A stretch of DNA of 64,000 nt from Staphylococcus sp. M0911 (GTDB lineage: Bacteria > Bacillota > Bacilli > Staphylococcales > Staphylococcaceae). The position numbers and the translations under genes are program-made. This document shows, in pieces, positions 46,860 to 60,800 of the stretch. The stretch covers positions 992,001-1,056,000 of the forward strand of contig NZ_CP022881.1 in assembly GCF_003491325.1 (NCBI RefSeq), given 5' to 3'. Every line of letters starts with the position of its first letter. Within the stretch, counting starts at the first letter, position 1. Under the pieces are notes generated by a model. The model searched no databases, was not told the origin of the DNA, and was given only the letters and a program-made list of their open reading frames with translations.

Positions 46860-46873
46860 AGAAAGCGTTTACA
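46860..46873. promoter_or_regulatory. cre-like site upstream of putA
   Basis: AGAAAGCGTTTACA differs from the CcpA cre consensus TGWAARCGYTWNCA in the first two positions. Proline use in staphylococci is repressed by glucose through CcpA (known for S. aureus). Confidence 0.5.
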
Positions 46874-47023
46874 TAAAGAATTTAATAATGTTTTTAGTAA
46901 AATTACATGATTGAAGATAGAAAAATACTAAGCGTTTAAGTTAATAGATTAAAATGGCAATTAATTATAATGTTTTGCTATAATTATGCTATTGAAGATT
47001 ATTGAAAAAGGGGCAATTTAAGA

Positions 47024-47851
47024 ATGTGGAAGTGGGAAACTGAAAATGACGCAAAAGGCGTTGTTGTCATTGCTCATAATATATTAGAACATACTGGTCG
47101 TTATGCATATGTTATTACGATGTTAAGAAGAAATGGTTATCATGTCATTATGGGTGATTTACCTGGACAGGGCCAAACTTCTAGAGCTAATAAAGGTCAA
47201 ATTGAAGATTTTAATGAATATCATGAGAATATATTAGAATGGATTAAAATTGCTAACGAGTATAAGATTCCAACGTTTGTACTAGGTGTAGGTTTAGGTG
47301 GTTTAATTTTAATTAACTTATTAGAGCGAGTAGAATTACCTGTAGAAGGTTTAATGCTTATTTCACCACTATTAGAATTTAAACAATCTGGTAAAGATAG
47401 AAAGAATAAATTACTTTCTAATGTTGGTAAAGTATCTAAAGATGCTCGCTTTAAAATTGGTATCACTGCTCAAGACCTAACACGTAATGAAGAAGTAATT
47501 GAAGATACAGTAAATGATGGATTAATGTTGAAGAAAGTGACATATCATTGGTATAACCTTATTAATGAAATGATGAAAGAGACAATGGAGCATATCAAGG
47601 ATATTAAGCCGTTACCAACTTTAATTATGACAGGTAGTGAAGATATCATTTCAGAAATCAATGCGACTGAAACGTTTAAAGATAAATTAGTAACGAATGA
47701 GTTATATTATAAAGTATGGAATGGTTTATATCATGAGATACATAACGAACCAGAGCGAGATCAAGTGATGCGTTATGTATTAACGTTTCTTAATAATAGC
47801 GTGAATACTATGGGATTTATTGTTGAAGAAGACGAAATAGAAGATATTTGA
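47024..47851 (+). CDS. Monoacylglycerol-lipase-like alpha/beta-hydrolase fold protein with altered nucleophile elbow
   Basis: A 275-residue member of the serine aminopeptidase S33/lysophospholipase group. GDLPGQGQTSRANKGQI is the lid-proximal motif and TGSEDIISE and YHEIHNE carry the Asp and His positions. The expected GHSMGG nucleophile elbow is instead FVLGVGLGGLILIN, with Gly at the Ser position. It may have lost catalysis or use another residue. It is monocistronic, with a terminator after it. Confidence 0.85.
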   Translation: MWKWETENDAKGVVVIAHNILEHTGRYAYVITMLRRNGYHVIMGDLPGQGQTSRANKGQIEDFNEYHENILEWIKIANEYKIPTFVLGVGLGGLILINLLERVELPVEGLMLISPLLEFKQSGKDRKNKLLSNVGKVSKDARFKIGITAQDLTRNEEVIEDTVNDGLMLKKVTYHWYNLINEMMKETMEHIKDIKPLPTLIMTGSEDIISEINATETFKDKLVTNELYYKVWNGLYHEIHNEPERDQVMRYVLTFLNNSVNTMGFIVEEDEIEDI

Positions 47852-47854
47852 TTT

Positions 47855-47886
47855 GAACCAGGTTGTTTAAACAGCCTGGTTTTCTT
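47855..47886 (+). terminator. Terminator after the hydrolase-fold gene
   Basis: AACCAGGTTGTTTAAACAGC and CTGGTT form a hairpin, followed by TTCTT. Confidence 0.8.
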
Positions 47887-48177
47887 GTGAAAATGTAGTA
47901 TAAAACGATAAAACTTTTTTATAAGGTTAGTGGAGATAAATACGTAAAATCTTTTTTAATTTATAGTTGCAATTTTAATGTAATATTGATATATTTTGTT
48001 TGGATTAAAAATATAATTTTAATATGTAATAAGACTTTGTGTATTGAGATTGAACCATTTTGTAAAATTATATTTTTATATGTCACATTTATAGTAAAAT
48101 ACACAAGTCTTAACTAAGCATTTCATTTATCAAATGTTCTGTTAATATGAACAAGCAATATTGACAATTTTTCAATT
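47887..48177. other. AT-rich promoter region of rot
   Basis: About 290 bp of very AT-rich sequence without a credible gene. It is expected to carry the rot promoter(s). Several TATAAT-like and TTGACA-like strings occur (TTGACAATTT at 48161-48170, for example), so a single start cannot be chosen. Confidence 0.4.
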
Positions 48178-48244
48178 AACCGATGGTAGAAATTTGGGAG
48201 TCGGTTATTTTAGAAAATGATAAATTTAACTTGTTATTTGGGAG
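48178..48244 (+). promoter_or_regulatory. rot mRNA leader with two GGGAG sites, possible RNAIII target
   Basis: AACCGA (48178-48183) pairs with TCGGTT (48201-48206), presenting TTTGGGAG (48193-48200) in the loop. The same TTTGGGAG recurs at 48237-48244 as the ribosome binding site. In S. aureus, C-rich loops of RNAIII bind the rot leader at two such places and stop translation; the same layout is inferred here. Confidence 0.6.
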
Positions 48245-48253
48245 ATGTTAACT

Positions 48254-48655
48254 ATGAATCAAAATGAAAATGAAAGAGTTTATGGTATTTTACAGTTAGA
48301 CAAGTTGTTAGCCGATGTTAATTCTATTTTTGAAACAATCCAAAAAGAATATGATATGTCTAAAGAAGAAATTTTAATTTTATTAAACCTATGGGAAAAA
48401 GGTTCAATGACTTTAAAAGAGATGGACGAGTTTGTTGAAATTAAGCCGTATAAACGAACAAGAACTTACAATAATTTAGTTAATTTAGAGTGGATATACA
48501 AAGAGCGTCCGCAAGATGATGAACGTACGGTAATTATTCATTTTAATGAAAAATTAGCAAAACAAAAAGCTGGTTTACTAGATTTTATTGGTGAAACAAT
48601 TACATCTAAATCAGAACCTATGCAGACAAGCTTAAAATCAATTTTAGCTGTTTAA
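48254..48655 (+). CDS. rot: SarA-family regulator Rot (repressor of toxins)
   Basis: A 133-residue winged-helix protein. [40 protein letters not shown] and [18 protein letters not shown] match the S. aureus Rot I remember, at the same length. Rot represses exoprotein genes and activates surface protein genes such as spa in S. aureus; target genes here are unknown. ATG 48254 is chosen since the site GGGAG (48240-48244) overlaps the ATG at 48245. Translation is probably controlled by RNAIII through the leader. Confidence 0.92.
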   Translation: MNQNENERVYGILQLDKLLADVNSIFETIQKEYDMSKEEILILLNLWEKGSMTLKEMDEFVEIKPYKRTRTYNNLVNLEWIYKERPQDDERTVIIHFNEKLAKQKAGLLDFIGETITSKSEPMQTSLKSILAV

Positions 48656-48659
48656 TATC

Positions 48660-48695
48660 AAAAAAGAAGGGGCCTTAATTGGTCCCTTCTTTTTG
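48660..48695. terminator. Bidirectional terminator between rot and mnmM
   Basis: AAAAAGAAGGGGCC pairs with GGTCCCTTCTTTTT. Confidence 0.9.
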
Positions 48696-48707
48696 GTATT
48701 AATAAAT

Positions 48708-50221
<1,514 letters not shown>

Positions 50222-50327
50222 AAGACATTTTCCTTTCTGTTTTGTATCTAAATAAAGATTTTAACATACTTTAATGTTATAGTGTCTATTATAGATTGAG
50301 AAAAATATAAAGAGGAGACCTCAAGAA

Positions 50328-51518
50328 ATGAATATACCAAAATCAGTGTGGTGGCTTGTAATAGGTATGGCTTTAAATATTACGGGCGCCAGCTTTTTGT
50401 GGCCATTAAATACGATTTACATGAAAGAAGAACTTAATAAGAGTTTAACAATTGCTGGTATTGTTTTATTAATTAATTCTTTAGGTATGGTTGTAGGCAA
50501 TTTACTTGGTGGTGTATTATTCGATAAACTTGGTGGTTATAAAACCATACTTATCGGAACATTTACTTGTTTAATTAGTACCACATTATTAAATATATTT
50601 CACGGTTGGCCTTGGTATGCTGTTTGGCTTGTATTACTAGGATTTGGTGGGGGTATGATCATCCCCGCAATTTATGCAATGGCTGGAGCAGTATGGCCGA
50701 ATGGAGGAAGACAAACGTTTAATGCTATCTATTTAGCACAAAATATTGGCGTTGCATTAGGTGCGGCATTAGGTGGGTTTGTTGCAGAATTAAGTTTTAA
50801 TTATATATTTATAGCTAATCTAGTTATGTATGTACTTTTCGCCATAGTAGCTATCTCACAATTTAATTTAGAAATTAATGCTAAAGTTAAAAGACAAGAT
50901 AATATCGATTTAAATAATCAAGAGAATATCAGTAGATTTATCTCTTTATTATTAGTTTGTGTCGTATTCGCTATTTGTTGGATTGGCTATATACAGTGGG
51001 AAACAACAATTGCTTCATTTACACAATCTATTCATATATCAATGTCTCAATACAGTGTATTATGGACCATTAATGGTATTATGATTTTAGTAGCGCAACC
51101 TTTAATCAGACCTGTTATTATACTTTTAAAAGGTGACTTGAAAAAGCAAATATTTGTAGGAATTTTAATATTTATGAGCTCGTTTTTAGTAACTAGTTTT
51201 GCACATCAATTTTCAATGTTTGTTATCGGTATGGTGATATTAACATTTGGTGAAATGTTTGTTTGGCCAGCAGTACCTACCATAGCAAATCAGTTAGCGC
51301 CTAAAGGAAAAGTTGGCAAATATCAAGGTATTGTTAATTCAGCATCAACTGTTGGGAAAGCTTTAGGCCCATTGTTTGGAGGTTTACTTGTAGATTTATT
51401 TAATATGCGAATGATGTTTTTAACCATGATTATATTATTAGGCGTAGCTATTATCATTTTAAGCCTTTTTGCGAAAAGTAAGGCGGCTAAAAAATATTTA
51501 AACCATCAAACAAATTAG
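50328..51518 (+). CDS. Major facilitator superfamily transporter
   Basis: A 396-residue protein with about twelve hydrophobic segments and the MFS motif A-like stretch GGVLFDKLGGYKTILIG between segments 2 and 3. GPLFGGLLVDLFNMRMMF near the C-terminus is the matching motif of the second half. GAGGAGA lies before the ATG. It resembles multidrug exporters of the YttB type, but the substrate is not evident. It is divergent from ytqA and ends just before the leuS T-box leader. Confidence 0.88.
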   Translation: MNIPKSVWWLVIGMALNITGASFLWPLNTIYMKEELNKSLTIAGIVLLINSLGMVVGNLLGGVLFDKLGGYKTILIGTFTCLISTTLLNIFHGWPWYAVWLVLLGFGGGMIIPAIYAMAGAVWPNGGRQTFNAIYLAQNIGVALGAALGGFVAELSFNYIFIANLVMYVLFAIVAISQFNLEINAKVKRQDNIDLNNQENISRFISLLLVCVVFAICWIGYIQWETTIASFTQSIHISMSQYSVLWTINGIMILVAQPLIRPVIILLKGDLKKQIFVGILIFMSSFLVTSFAHQFSMFVIGMVILTFGEMFVWPAVPTIANQLAPKGKVGKYQGIVNSASTVGKALGPLFGGLLVDLFNMRMMFLTMIILLGVAIIILSLFAKSKAAKKYLNHQTN

Positions 51519-51599
51519 AATAATGAAAAATTGTTATTAACCTCTTGCAATCATACGCATAATCAAATACTATTAATTTGTAATAACGTGTTATTAGAC

Positions 51600-51782
51600 G
51601 CTTTTCTACAGAGAACTAGTATGGTGAGAACTAGTGTTAAGGACTATAAATAACATTATCAAACATATAACGAATTTAATGATGACATCTCTTACTATTG
51701 AATGAAGTGCGCAGAAAATGCGAAAAAGGGTGGTAACGCGGCTATGGTCGTCCCTTAATCACTAGTGAGGGGTGTCTTTTTA
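51600..51782 (+). ncRNA. T-box leader of leuS
   Basis: The T-box core AAGGGTGGTAACGCGG (51725-51740) is present, followed by a terminator CCCTT with AGGGG and TCTTTTT (about 51753-51780). Upstream arms include ACTAGTATGGTGAGAACTAG in Stem I. It senses uncharged tRNA-Leu. I could not place the specifier codon with certainty; CTC at about 51689-51691 is one candidate. Confidence 0.88.
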
Positions 51783-51801
51783 TTGAATAGGAGGAAACGT
51801 A

Positions 51802-54216
51802 TTGAATTACAATCATAACGAAATCGAGAAAAAGTGGCAAAAGTATTGGGAAGACAACAAAACATTTAAGACACAAGATAATTTAGGTCAAAAGAAATTT
51901 TACGCATTAGATATGTTTCCATATCCTTCAGGTGCGGGTCTACATGTAGGTCATCCAGAAGGTTATACTGCGACAGATATCATTTCACGATATAAACGTA
52001 TGCAAGGTTACAATGTGCTACATCCAATGGGATGGGATGCATTTGGTTTACCTGCAGAGCAATATGCTTTAGATACTGGGAACGATCCTCGTGAATTTAC
52101 TCAAAAAAATATTCAAACATTCAAACGTCAAATTCAAGAATTAGGGTTTAGTTATGATTGGGATAGAGAAGTAAATACAACAGATCCTAACTATTATAAA
52201 TGGACACAATGGATTTTTATTCAACTCTATAATAAAGGACTAGCATATGTAGATGAAGTAGCAGTCAACTGGTGCCCAGCATTAGGTACAGTATTATCAA
52301 ATGAAGAAGTCGTTGACGGCGTTTCAGAACGTGGTGGTCATCCAGTATATAGAAAGCCAATGAAACAATGGGTACTTAAAATTACTGAATATGCAGATCG
52401 TTTACTCGAAGATTTAGAGGAATTAGATTGGCCTGAATCTATTAAAGATATGCAACGTAATTGGATTGGTCGATCAGAAGGCGCTAGAGTTTCTTTTAAT
52501 ATCAAAGATTCTGATGAAAAAGTAGAAGTCTTCACAACAAGACCTGATACGATTTTTGGTACATCATTCTTAGTATTAAGTCCAGAACATGCATTGGTAA
52601 ATCAAATTACAAGTGATGAAAAATTAGAAGAAGTAAAAGCTTATCAAACTGAAGCATCAAAAAAATCTGACTTGGAACGAACAGATTTAGCTAAAGGTAA
52701 GACAGGTGTCTTCACAGGTGCTTATGCAATCAATCCTGTTTCAGGTGAGCAACTTCCAATATGGATTGCTGATTATGTGCTTTCAACTTATGGTACTGGA
52801 GCAGTTATGGCAGTACCAGGACACGATGAACGTGATCATGAGTTTGCAGAAAAGTTTGATCTTCCTATAATTGAAGTCATTGAAGGTGGAGACGTACAAA
52901 AAGAAGCATATACTGGTAACGGTCCACATGTGAATTCAGGCGAATTAAATGGTTTATATAATGAAGAAGCCATTACAAAAGCGATTGAGTTATTAGAAGC
53001 GAATCAAGCTGGTGAGAAAAAAGTTAATTATAAATTACGTGATTGGTTGTTCAGTAGACAACGTTATTGGGGAGAACCAATTCCAATTATTCATTGGGAA
53101 GATGGATCAATGTCAACTGTACCTGAGTCAGAATTACCTTTACTACTACCTGAAACAGATGAAATTAAACCATCAGGTACTGGTGAGTCACCACTTGCTA
53201 ACATTGATGATTTTGTTAATGTCACAGATGAGAAGACTGGTATGAAAGGTCGTCGTGAAACAAATACGATGCCGCAATGGGCAGGTAGTTGTTGGTATTA
53301 CCTAAGATACATCGATCCTGATAACGATAAAATGATTGCAGATCCAGAAAAATTAAAACATTGGTTACCAGTAGATTTATATATTGGCGGTGTCGAACAT
53401 GCTGTACTTCACTTATTGTATGCACGTTTCTGGCATAAAGTGCTTTATGATTTAGGTGTAGTCCCAACTAAAGAACCTTTCCAAAAATTATACAATCAAG
53501 GTATGATTCTAGGTGAAGGAAACGAAAAAATGAGTAAATCTAAAGGAAATGTAATCAATCCAGATGACATTGTTAATTCACATGGCGCTGATACACTTCG
53601 TTTATACGAAATGTTTATGGGACCTTTAGATGCTGCCATTGCATGGAGTGATAAAGGTCTTGATGGCTCACGTCGTTTCTTAGATCGAGTATGGCGATTA
53701 ATTGTAAAAGAAGATGGCTCATTATCAGATAAGATAGTAGATTCTAATAATAAATCATTAGATAAAACTTATAACCAAACTGTTAAAAAGGTAACTGAAG
53801 ATTTTGATACACTAGGCTTCAATACAGCGATTAGTCAATTGATGGTCTTTATCAATGATTGCTATAAAGCAGATGAAATATATAAACCGTATATTGAAGG
53901 CTTTGTAACAATGTTAGCACCAATTGCCCCTCATATTGGCGAAGAATTATGGGAAAGATTAGGTCATTCAGATACCATTACGTACCAACCTTGGCCAACT
54001 TATAATGAATCATTATTAGTTGATGATGAAGTTGAAATCGTTGTTCAAGTTAATGGTAAATTAAGAGCTAAGATTGAAATACCAAAAGATTTATCTAAAG
54101 AGGAAATGCAAGATTTAGCATTAGCAAATGAAAATGTTAAAATGAGTATTGAAGGTAAAGAGATTAAAAAAGTAATTGCTGTACCGCAAAAACTTGTTAA
54201 TATCGTTGCTAAATAA
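51802..54216 (+). CDS. leuS: Leucyl-tRNA synthetase
   Basis: Charges tRNA-Leu. The 804-residue class I synthetase has the HIGH-type motif [16 protein letters not shown], the CP1 editing domain (about 220-415, [35 protein letters not shown]), the KMSKS loop [10 protein letters not shown] and an anticodon-binding C-terminal part. The start is TTG, 8 bp after AGGAGG. Expression is controlled by the T-box just upstream, and a rhodanese gene follows 24 bp later. Confidence 0.98.
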   Translation: MNYNHNEIEKKWQKYWEDNKTFKTQDNLGQKKFYALDMFPYPSGAGLHVGHPEGYTATDIISRYKRMQGYNVLHPMGWDAFGLPAEQYALDTGNDPREFTQKNIQTFKRQIQELGFSYDWDREVNTTDPNYYKWTQWIFIQLYNKGLAYVDEVAVNWCPALGTVLSNEEVVDGVSERGGHPVYRKPMKQWVLKITEYADRLLEDLEELDWPESIKDMQRNWIGRSEGARVSFNIKDSDEKVEVFTTRPDTIFGTSFLVLSPEHALVNQITSDEKLEEVKAYQTEASKKSDLERTDLAKGKTGVFTGAYAINPVSGEQLPIWIADYVLSTYGTGAVMAVPGHDERDHEFAEKFDLPIIEVIEGGDVQKEAYTGNGPHVNSGELNGLYNEEAITKAIELLEANQAGEKKVNYKLRDWLFSRQRYWGEPIPIIHWEDGSMSTVPESELPLLLPETDEIKPSGTGESPLANIDDFVNVTDEKTGMKGRRETNTMPQWAGSCWYYLRYIDPDNDKMIADPEKLKHWLPVDLYIGGVEHAVLHLLYARFWHKVLYDLGVVPTKEPFQKLYNQGMILGEGNEKMSKSKGNVINPDDIVNSHGADTLRLYEMFMGPLDAAIAWSDKGLDGSRRFLDRVWRLIVKEDGSLSDKIVDSNNKSLDKTYNQTVKKVTEDFDTLGFNTAISQLMVFINDCYKADEIYKPYIEGFVTMLAPIAPHIGEELWERLGHSDTITYQPWPTYNESLLVDDEVEIVVQVNGKLRAKIEIPKDLSKEEMQDLALANENVKMSIEGKEIKKVIAVPQKLVNIVAK

Positions 54217-54240
54217 ATCATTTTAAAGGAGTTTTAAAAA

Positions 54241-54552
54241 ATGGAATCAATTACAATAGATCAATTAAAAGAGAAAATATTGGACTCAAATCCAATTAAT
54301 ATTGTAGACGTACGAAATAATGATGAAACAGCTATGGGTATCATTCCCGGTGCGAAAACAATTCCAATGAATGAAATTCCTGACCATTTAAATGAATTTG
54401 ATTCAAATCAAACTTATTATATTATTTGTGCTGCAGGTGCTAGAAGTGCTAGAGTCGTTCAATATTTAGAGGACTCAAATATTCATGCTGTTAATGTAGA
54501 AGGCGGCATGAATGAGTGGGGTACAGAAGGTTTAGAAATTAATAATATTTAA
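54241..54552 (+). CDS. Rhodanese-like domain protein
   Basis: A 103-residue single rhodanese domain with active-site Cys in YYIICAAGARSARV and the CH2A-like NIVDVRNNDE near the N-terminus. Rhodaneses carry sulfur as a persulfide. AAAGGAG precedes the ATG, 24 bp after leuS, with no terminator in between, so co-transcription with leuS is likely. The sulfur acceptor is unknown. Confidence 0.92.
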   Translation: MESITIDQLKEKILDSNPINIVDVRNNDETAMGIIPGAKTIPMNEIPDHLNEFDSNQTYYIICAAGARSARVVQYLEDSNIHAVNVEGGMNEWGTEGLEINNI

Positions 54553-54570
54553 AATGAACTTATCAATTGA

Positions 54571-54617
54571 GCTAGATTAAATGCTATGTAGTAATAGCAC
54601 TTTAATCTAGCTTTTTT
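54571..54617 (+). terminator. Terminator after the leuS-rhodanese transcript
   Basis: GCTAGATTAAA pairs with TTTAATCTAGC and is followed by six T; an inner GCTAT/ATAGC adds to it. Confidence 0.9.
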
Positions 54618-54856
54618 ATGTATAAAGATATTTACATATTCAAATCTCTAAAATACATCGATTTATGAATAAAAACGTACACTATTTTATTTTAATGTTG
54701 TGTACTAGATTTAGAATAATATTGGTGTTAAAATCAAAATGACTATTAATTAATTGAGCGAATGATTTAAATAGAGATTTAATTCATTTAAGATACATAC
54801 ACGAAAAATGTTCATTAATTATAAACAACAAGAAGTGCAACAAGGAGGAACAATTA

Positions 54857-57800
54857 ATGAATTTATTTAGAAAAGAAACCTTTAGTATTAGAAAATTTAA
54901 AGTTGGTATATTTTCTACGTTAATTGCTACTGTAGCTTTTTTGTCATCACCAATTACACATATAGCACAGGCAGATGAAGTAAACTCACAACCAGTAAAT
55001 GATGTGCAAAAACTACAAGAAACAACTAGTGATGGACAATTGGATAACAATAGAGAACTCAATAATAATCAAGAAACACTTTCCGAAGTGGGGGCTTCTG
55101 ATGTTTCAAACCAAGCTAATTCCAATAATGATTCTGTAAATACAAATAATCAACAGACTCAAATAGAAACAATTGAAACTTCAGACAATACAGTTATCCA
55201 AGAGACACAATCACCGAATAATGAATTGAATACGACGATTGAAAGTAAGACTCCGATTGATAATAATACGACAGTAAACCATGTAAAACCTGCATCTGAA
55301 CATATGTCAGTTAAACCTAAGCAACAGGCTGAAGGAAAAATTCAATACATGAATGCGGTAATAGAACCCGCAACTAAACCTAAGAAAAGACAACGTCGTG
55401 ATGTAAATAACACACCTACAGTTGCTGGTGGTACCGGTCCACAAAATGGAAATGGGACACCTCAAAATACCAATGGGGAATATTCTAGAGATGATGCAAC
55501 GATAGATCCAAATATTAATAATACTGGAAATAATACATTAAATTACCGTTTTACTTTTGAGGATGTAGGCGTTAAACCTAGTGATAATCGAAATAACCCA
55601 CAAGTGATTGTATTAAATAGCTTACCGGGATTTAATTTGATTAATGGTGGTAAAGTAGGGGTGCTTAATGCCGTTTTAGAAAGAACACAAGTATTCCATC
55701 CGGGTGATAGAAATAATAAACAAGCACAAGGTACTGTCCTTGCATTAGGTAGAGTAGAAGGTAATGATCCAAATAATCATGGTGATTTCAATGGTATTGA
55801 AAAAGATGTAACTGTAAATCCTAATTCAGAAATTATTTTTGATTTTAATACTATGGCTGCAGGTAACGGTAAAGGTGGTACAAACTTAGTAATTAAAGAT
55901 GCGAATACCGACACTGTCATTGGAAACGGTGATATACAAGCTGGAGATATGCTTCGTTTATTTAAAGTGCCTGATAATGTATCGAACATCAAAATTCAAT
56001 TAATACCTAATAACGATATCATGGGAAATGTAAGAAGACTTGAAAAGAACCAAGATGGCTATAGATATTATGACTTTATCGATAATGTCGGTATCCGTTC
56101 AGGATCACATTTATATATAAGTGGAAGAAATAAAGAAAATAATGTGAAAAATAATACTAACTTTACTGTAACAACACAAATTACTAATAATGGTAAGTCT
56201 GGCGCTTCTATGTTACCAGGAGCTTTTGAATATTCTATGCAATTACCAGAAGGCATTGAATATGTTCCTAATTCTATAACAACGAGTTTTCCTGATGGAA
56301 ACGGGCCTAATGATGTGATGAATCGTTTAACAGAAAACTATGACCAAGGAACTAGAACGCTCACTTTTACAAGTAACGGAATCACTTCTGCGACACCTAC
56401 TCAAGGAGAACCTACTAGCTTATTAGCCAATAAAACATTAAATGTAACATTTAATTTAAGAGTTAATAACGTAGCTAACCCAAAAGAAGTGACTTTCTCA
56501 GATGCCATTAAATCTAAGACTTATACACAAACTTATTTGAATGGAGAGCCACCACAAAGTATAGTGAATGGTGTTCCATATCAAGTGAATATTGTCATGA
56601 ACAAAGATGATTTGCAAGCTCAATATAATTGGGGCGTAGTACCATCAGATTATACTTATGCTTCATATCAAGAATATAATCGTCTAAAACAACAAGCGCA
56701 AACGATATTAAATGAAGATCGTAACCATGTGCCTTTAAATCAACAAGTTTCTCAAGCTACAATTGATCAATTATTACATCAAATGCAACACACACTTATT
56801 TCTCGTGTAGACGCTGCACGTGAACTTGGTCAAAAAGCAGATGATAGATCGGATGAAGTAGATAATGTTAAAGATTTAACAGATGATGAAAATGACGCTT
56901 ATAGAGGTCAAATTACTAATTTGAAAAACGAAGCATTAAATCATATAGATGATCAAACTACGGACGATGGTGTCACAAGAGAGAAAGAAGCGGGCATCAA
57001 TAAAATTGAACAAGTTAATATTGTTCCTGTTATTAAACCTAATGCAAGACAAACTATAAATGAAAAAGCAAATGAGCAAAAACAAAAAATTCAACAAGAC
57101 CGTATTGCAACACAAGAAGAAAAAGAAGCTGCTAATGCACAAGTTGATAATCATGTTACAACTGCACTGAACAATATTAATCAAGCACATACAAATAATG
57201 CTGTAAACGAAGCTAAAATTAATGGTGTGAGCGATATTAATTCTGATGTGCCAGAAAATACGTATCGTGCAAACGCAATTACAGCGATCAATCGAGCAGT
57301 GGCCAAACAACGTGAGCAAATTGATGAAAACCATGAAGCAACACAAGAAGAAAGAAATACTGCACTGAATGAACTTAATCAGGCTTCTGAACAAGCGATT
57401 CAAAATATAAATCAAGGCTTATCAAATAGTGATGTCGATCATGCTAAAGATAGAGGATTAGATGCTATCTTAGATATTTCACCTATACCAGTTGTTAAGC
57501 AAGCAGCAAGAGAGGCGATCGCTAATAATGCTCAACAAAAGATTGCAGATATAAATGCCAATCATGAAGCGACTTTAGAGGAACGAGAAGCTGCTATTAA
57601 GTTAGTGAATCAAACGGTTACGACAGCAAATGATAATATATTAAAGGCTAATACTAATAACGATGTTGATATGGTTAAGAATAATGCATTAAATCAAATA
57701 CAAGCTATTACACCTGCAACTATCGTTAAATCAAACGCTAAAAATGCATTAAATCAAAAAGCCCAAGAACAACATAATATTATCTTTAATAACAACGAAG

Positions 57801-60800
57801 CAACTGTAGAAGAACAACAAGCAGCTCAACTTATATTAGATCAGGCATTAAACACGGCTATACAAAATATAGATAACGCTGATACCAATCAACAAGTAAC
57901 AGATGCGAAAAATAATGGATTGCATGAGATTGGTAATGTTCAACCTTCAACACAAGTTAAAACGGATGCTAGAAATGCAGTTACTAATAAAGCGAATGAA
58001 GCGATTACAAATATTAACGCAACACCTGGTGCAACTAGAGAAGAAAAACAAGAGGCAGTTGGTAGAGTGAATCAATTATTGAATCGCGCTATTAATGATA
58101 TTAATACTGTTAATACAACACCAATGGTAGAAGCAATTAAAAATACTGCGCTTAATGATATCTGTAATGTACAACCAAACGTAACGAAAAAGCAAGAAGC
58201 AATTGGCATATTGAATAATAATGCTACAGCTAAAAAACAAAATATAAATCAAACACCTGATGCCACTACTGAAGAAAAAGAGGCAGCCATTACACAAGTG
58301 AATCAAGCACTTAACCAAGCTATTGAACAAGTAAACCAAGCTGATACAAATGCGCAAGTCGATCAAGCACAGCAAAATGGTGATCAAAATATTAATCAAA
58401 TACAAGCACATGTTGTTAAAAAACCTGAAGCGATAAATGACATCAATCAACAGTATAATAATAAATTAGCTCAAATTAATCAGACACCTGATGCCACTAT
58501 TGAAGAGAAAAATAAGGCTATTCAACAATTAGATCAAAATAAACAACAAGCATTGGAAGCAATCAATCAAGCTCAAACCAATCAAGAGGTTGATCAAGCT
58601 AAAGACCATGCGATTCAAAATATAGACGCAGTTCAAGTTAATGTTGTAACTAAACCTGAAGCAAGACAAGCTTTAGCAGACGCCAAAACTGACCAAGAAC
58701 GTAAGATTAATACGACACCTGATGCCACTATTGAAGAGAAAAATGTAGCTTTACAAAAGTTAGAATAAATATTCAATCAAGCGAATGAAGCAATTAATCA
58801 AGCACAGACCAATCAAGATGTAGAAGATAGACGACAACAAGCAATTGAGCAAATCAATATGACTTTACCTGAAACAGTCGTAAAAAATAATGCCAGAAAA
58901 AATATAGAAGCAGAAGCGAATCAACGAGATAATGTAATCAATAGTAATGGTGAATCAACACTTGAAGAAAAAGATGCTGCAAAACAATTGGTGGCACAAG
59001 CTAAAAATCAAGCTCTTCAAAATATTGACCAAGCACAAACAAATCAAGACTTTAATAATGCTGTAACAAATGGAAACCAAGAAATACAACAAATTGTGCC
59101 AGAAACGATTGTTAAAACAAATGCAAGACAATCATTACTTAATGCTATAAATAATAAAAAACAAGAGGCACTAGAGAATAAAGAAGCAACGCAAGACGAA
59201 AAAGATGCATTCATTAATAATTTGAATAATATATTAAATGATTTAAATCAACAAATCACTAATGATAATACCAATCAAGAAGTTGCTAATACAAAAGACA
59301 ATGGATTAGAAAAGATTAATCAAACTGTGTTCAAGCCGACTGTGAAACAAAATGCTAGAGATGCATTACATCAGCTTGTAGAACATCAACAAGAAATTAT
59401 TAATCAAGCCAAAGATGCAACCGATGAGGAGAAAAATAATGCATTAGATAGATTGCAGAATGCTAACAATCAGTTATTAGCTGATATCAATAACTCAGAC
59501 ACGAATGCACAAGTTAATCAAATCCAATCAAATAGCGATGCTATAATTCCCAACATATTACCTCATATTGTTGTCAAAGAAAATGCTAGATCAATGATAA
59601 ACCAAACTGCGGATAATCAAGATAAGGTCATCAATGGCGTTAAAGATGCAACAGTAGAGGAGAAAGATGCAGCTATAAATGATGTCAATACTGTTGTTAA
59701 TAAAGCTAAAAATGATATTAATCGATTTACAGATGATACTGAAGTAGAAAATACTAAAAATAAAGCAATTAATGATATTAAACAAATTTTACCGTCTACT
59801 AAAGTGAAAACAGATGCAAGAGATGCCTTAAATCAAACTACAGAAACAAAAATGAATGCTTTATCACTAACACCTGATGCTACTAATGAGGAAATCAACA
59901 TAGCGAAAGCCTTAGTCGAAAAACTATTAAATCAAGCCTTAGCACAAATTAATCAAGATAAAACTACAAATCAAGTTAACCTAACGGAGCAACAAGGTGT
60001 CCAATCAATTAATGACGTTCAAGTTAATGTAGTTAAAAAGAATGATGCAAGAGCCGCGATCACTAATGCTGAAGCAATTAAAAATCAATTGTTTAATAAT
60101 AATGGTGAAGCAACAACTGAAGAAAAAGATGACGCGATTCAACAATTAAAGACAATTCTTCAAAATGCATTAAATGCTTTACAGTCAGATCAAACTAATC
60201 AACAAGTTGATCAAACAGAGACTCAATCAATTGAAGATATTAATAATGTAAAACTTAATATCGTAAAAAAACCTGAAGCAATTAATGAAATTGATCAAGC
60301 TTTCTCAAAACAAGACCAAGTAATTAAGTTAACAAATGAAGCGACGACTGAAGAGAAAGAATTAGCATTACAGCAACTAAATCAAGCAGTAAACCAATAC
60401 ACTAAAGAGGTATCAAGTGCACAAACAAACCAAAATGTTGCAGACGTACTTTCAAAAGCGTTAAAAGATATTGAACAGATTATGCCTAATATTGAAGTGA
60501 AGCCTGCTGCGGTAAAAGTGTTAAAAGAATTATCAAGTCAAATTAAAACACATATTAATGATACAAATGAGGCAACTCAAGAAGAAAAAAATGACGCTAT
60601 CAATCAATTGGAGGAAGCTTTAAAAAATAGTATTGATACAGTAGACCAATCATTAACTAATGCGGAAGTTGCTAAAGCTAAAATAGAATGGGAAATTCTA
60701 ATAAAGAGTATTAAGCCAATTGTTAAAGTGAAACCAGAAGCAAATGAAGCATTAACATCAATTGCTCAACGAGTTATTCAAGATTTTGATCGTATAATTG

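Noticed and set aside
53012..53467. Overlapping frames inside leuS (77 and 81 codons)
   Set aside because: Shadows of leuS in other frames, without initiation signals.
56936..58450. Long minus-strand frames (159 and 124 codons) inside sasC
   Set aside because: They mirror the DUF1542 repeats in another frame; Ile/Phe/Cys-rich text is the complement of Asn/Gln/Lys codons.
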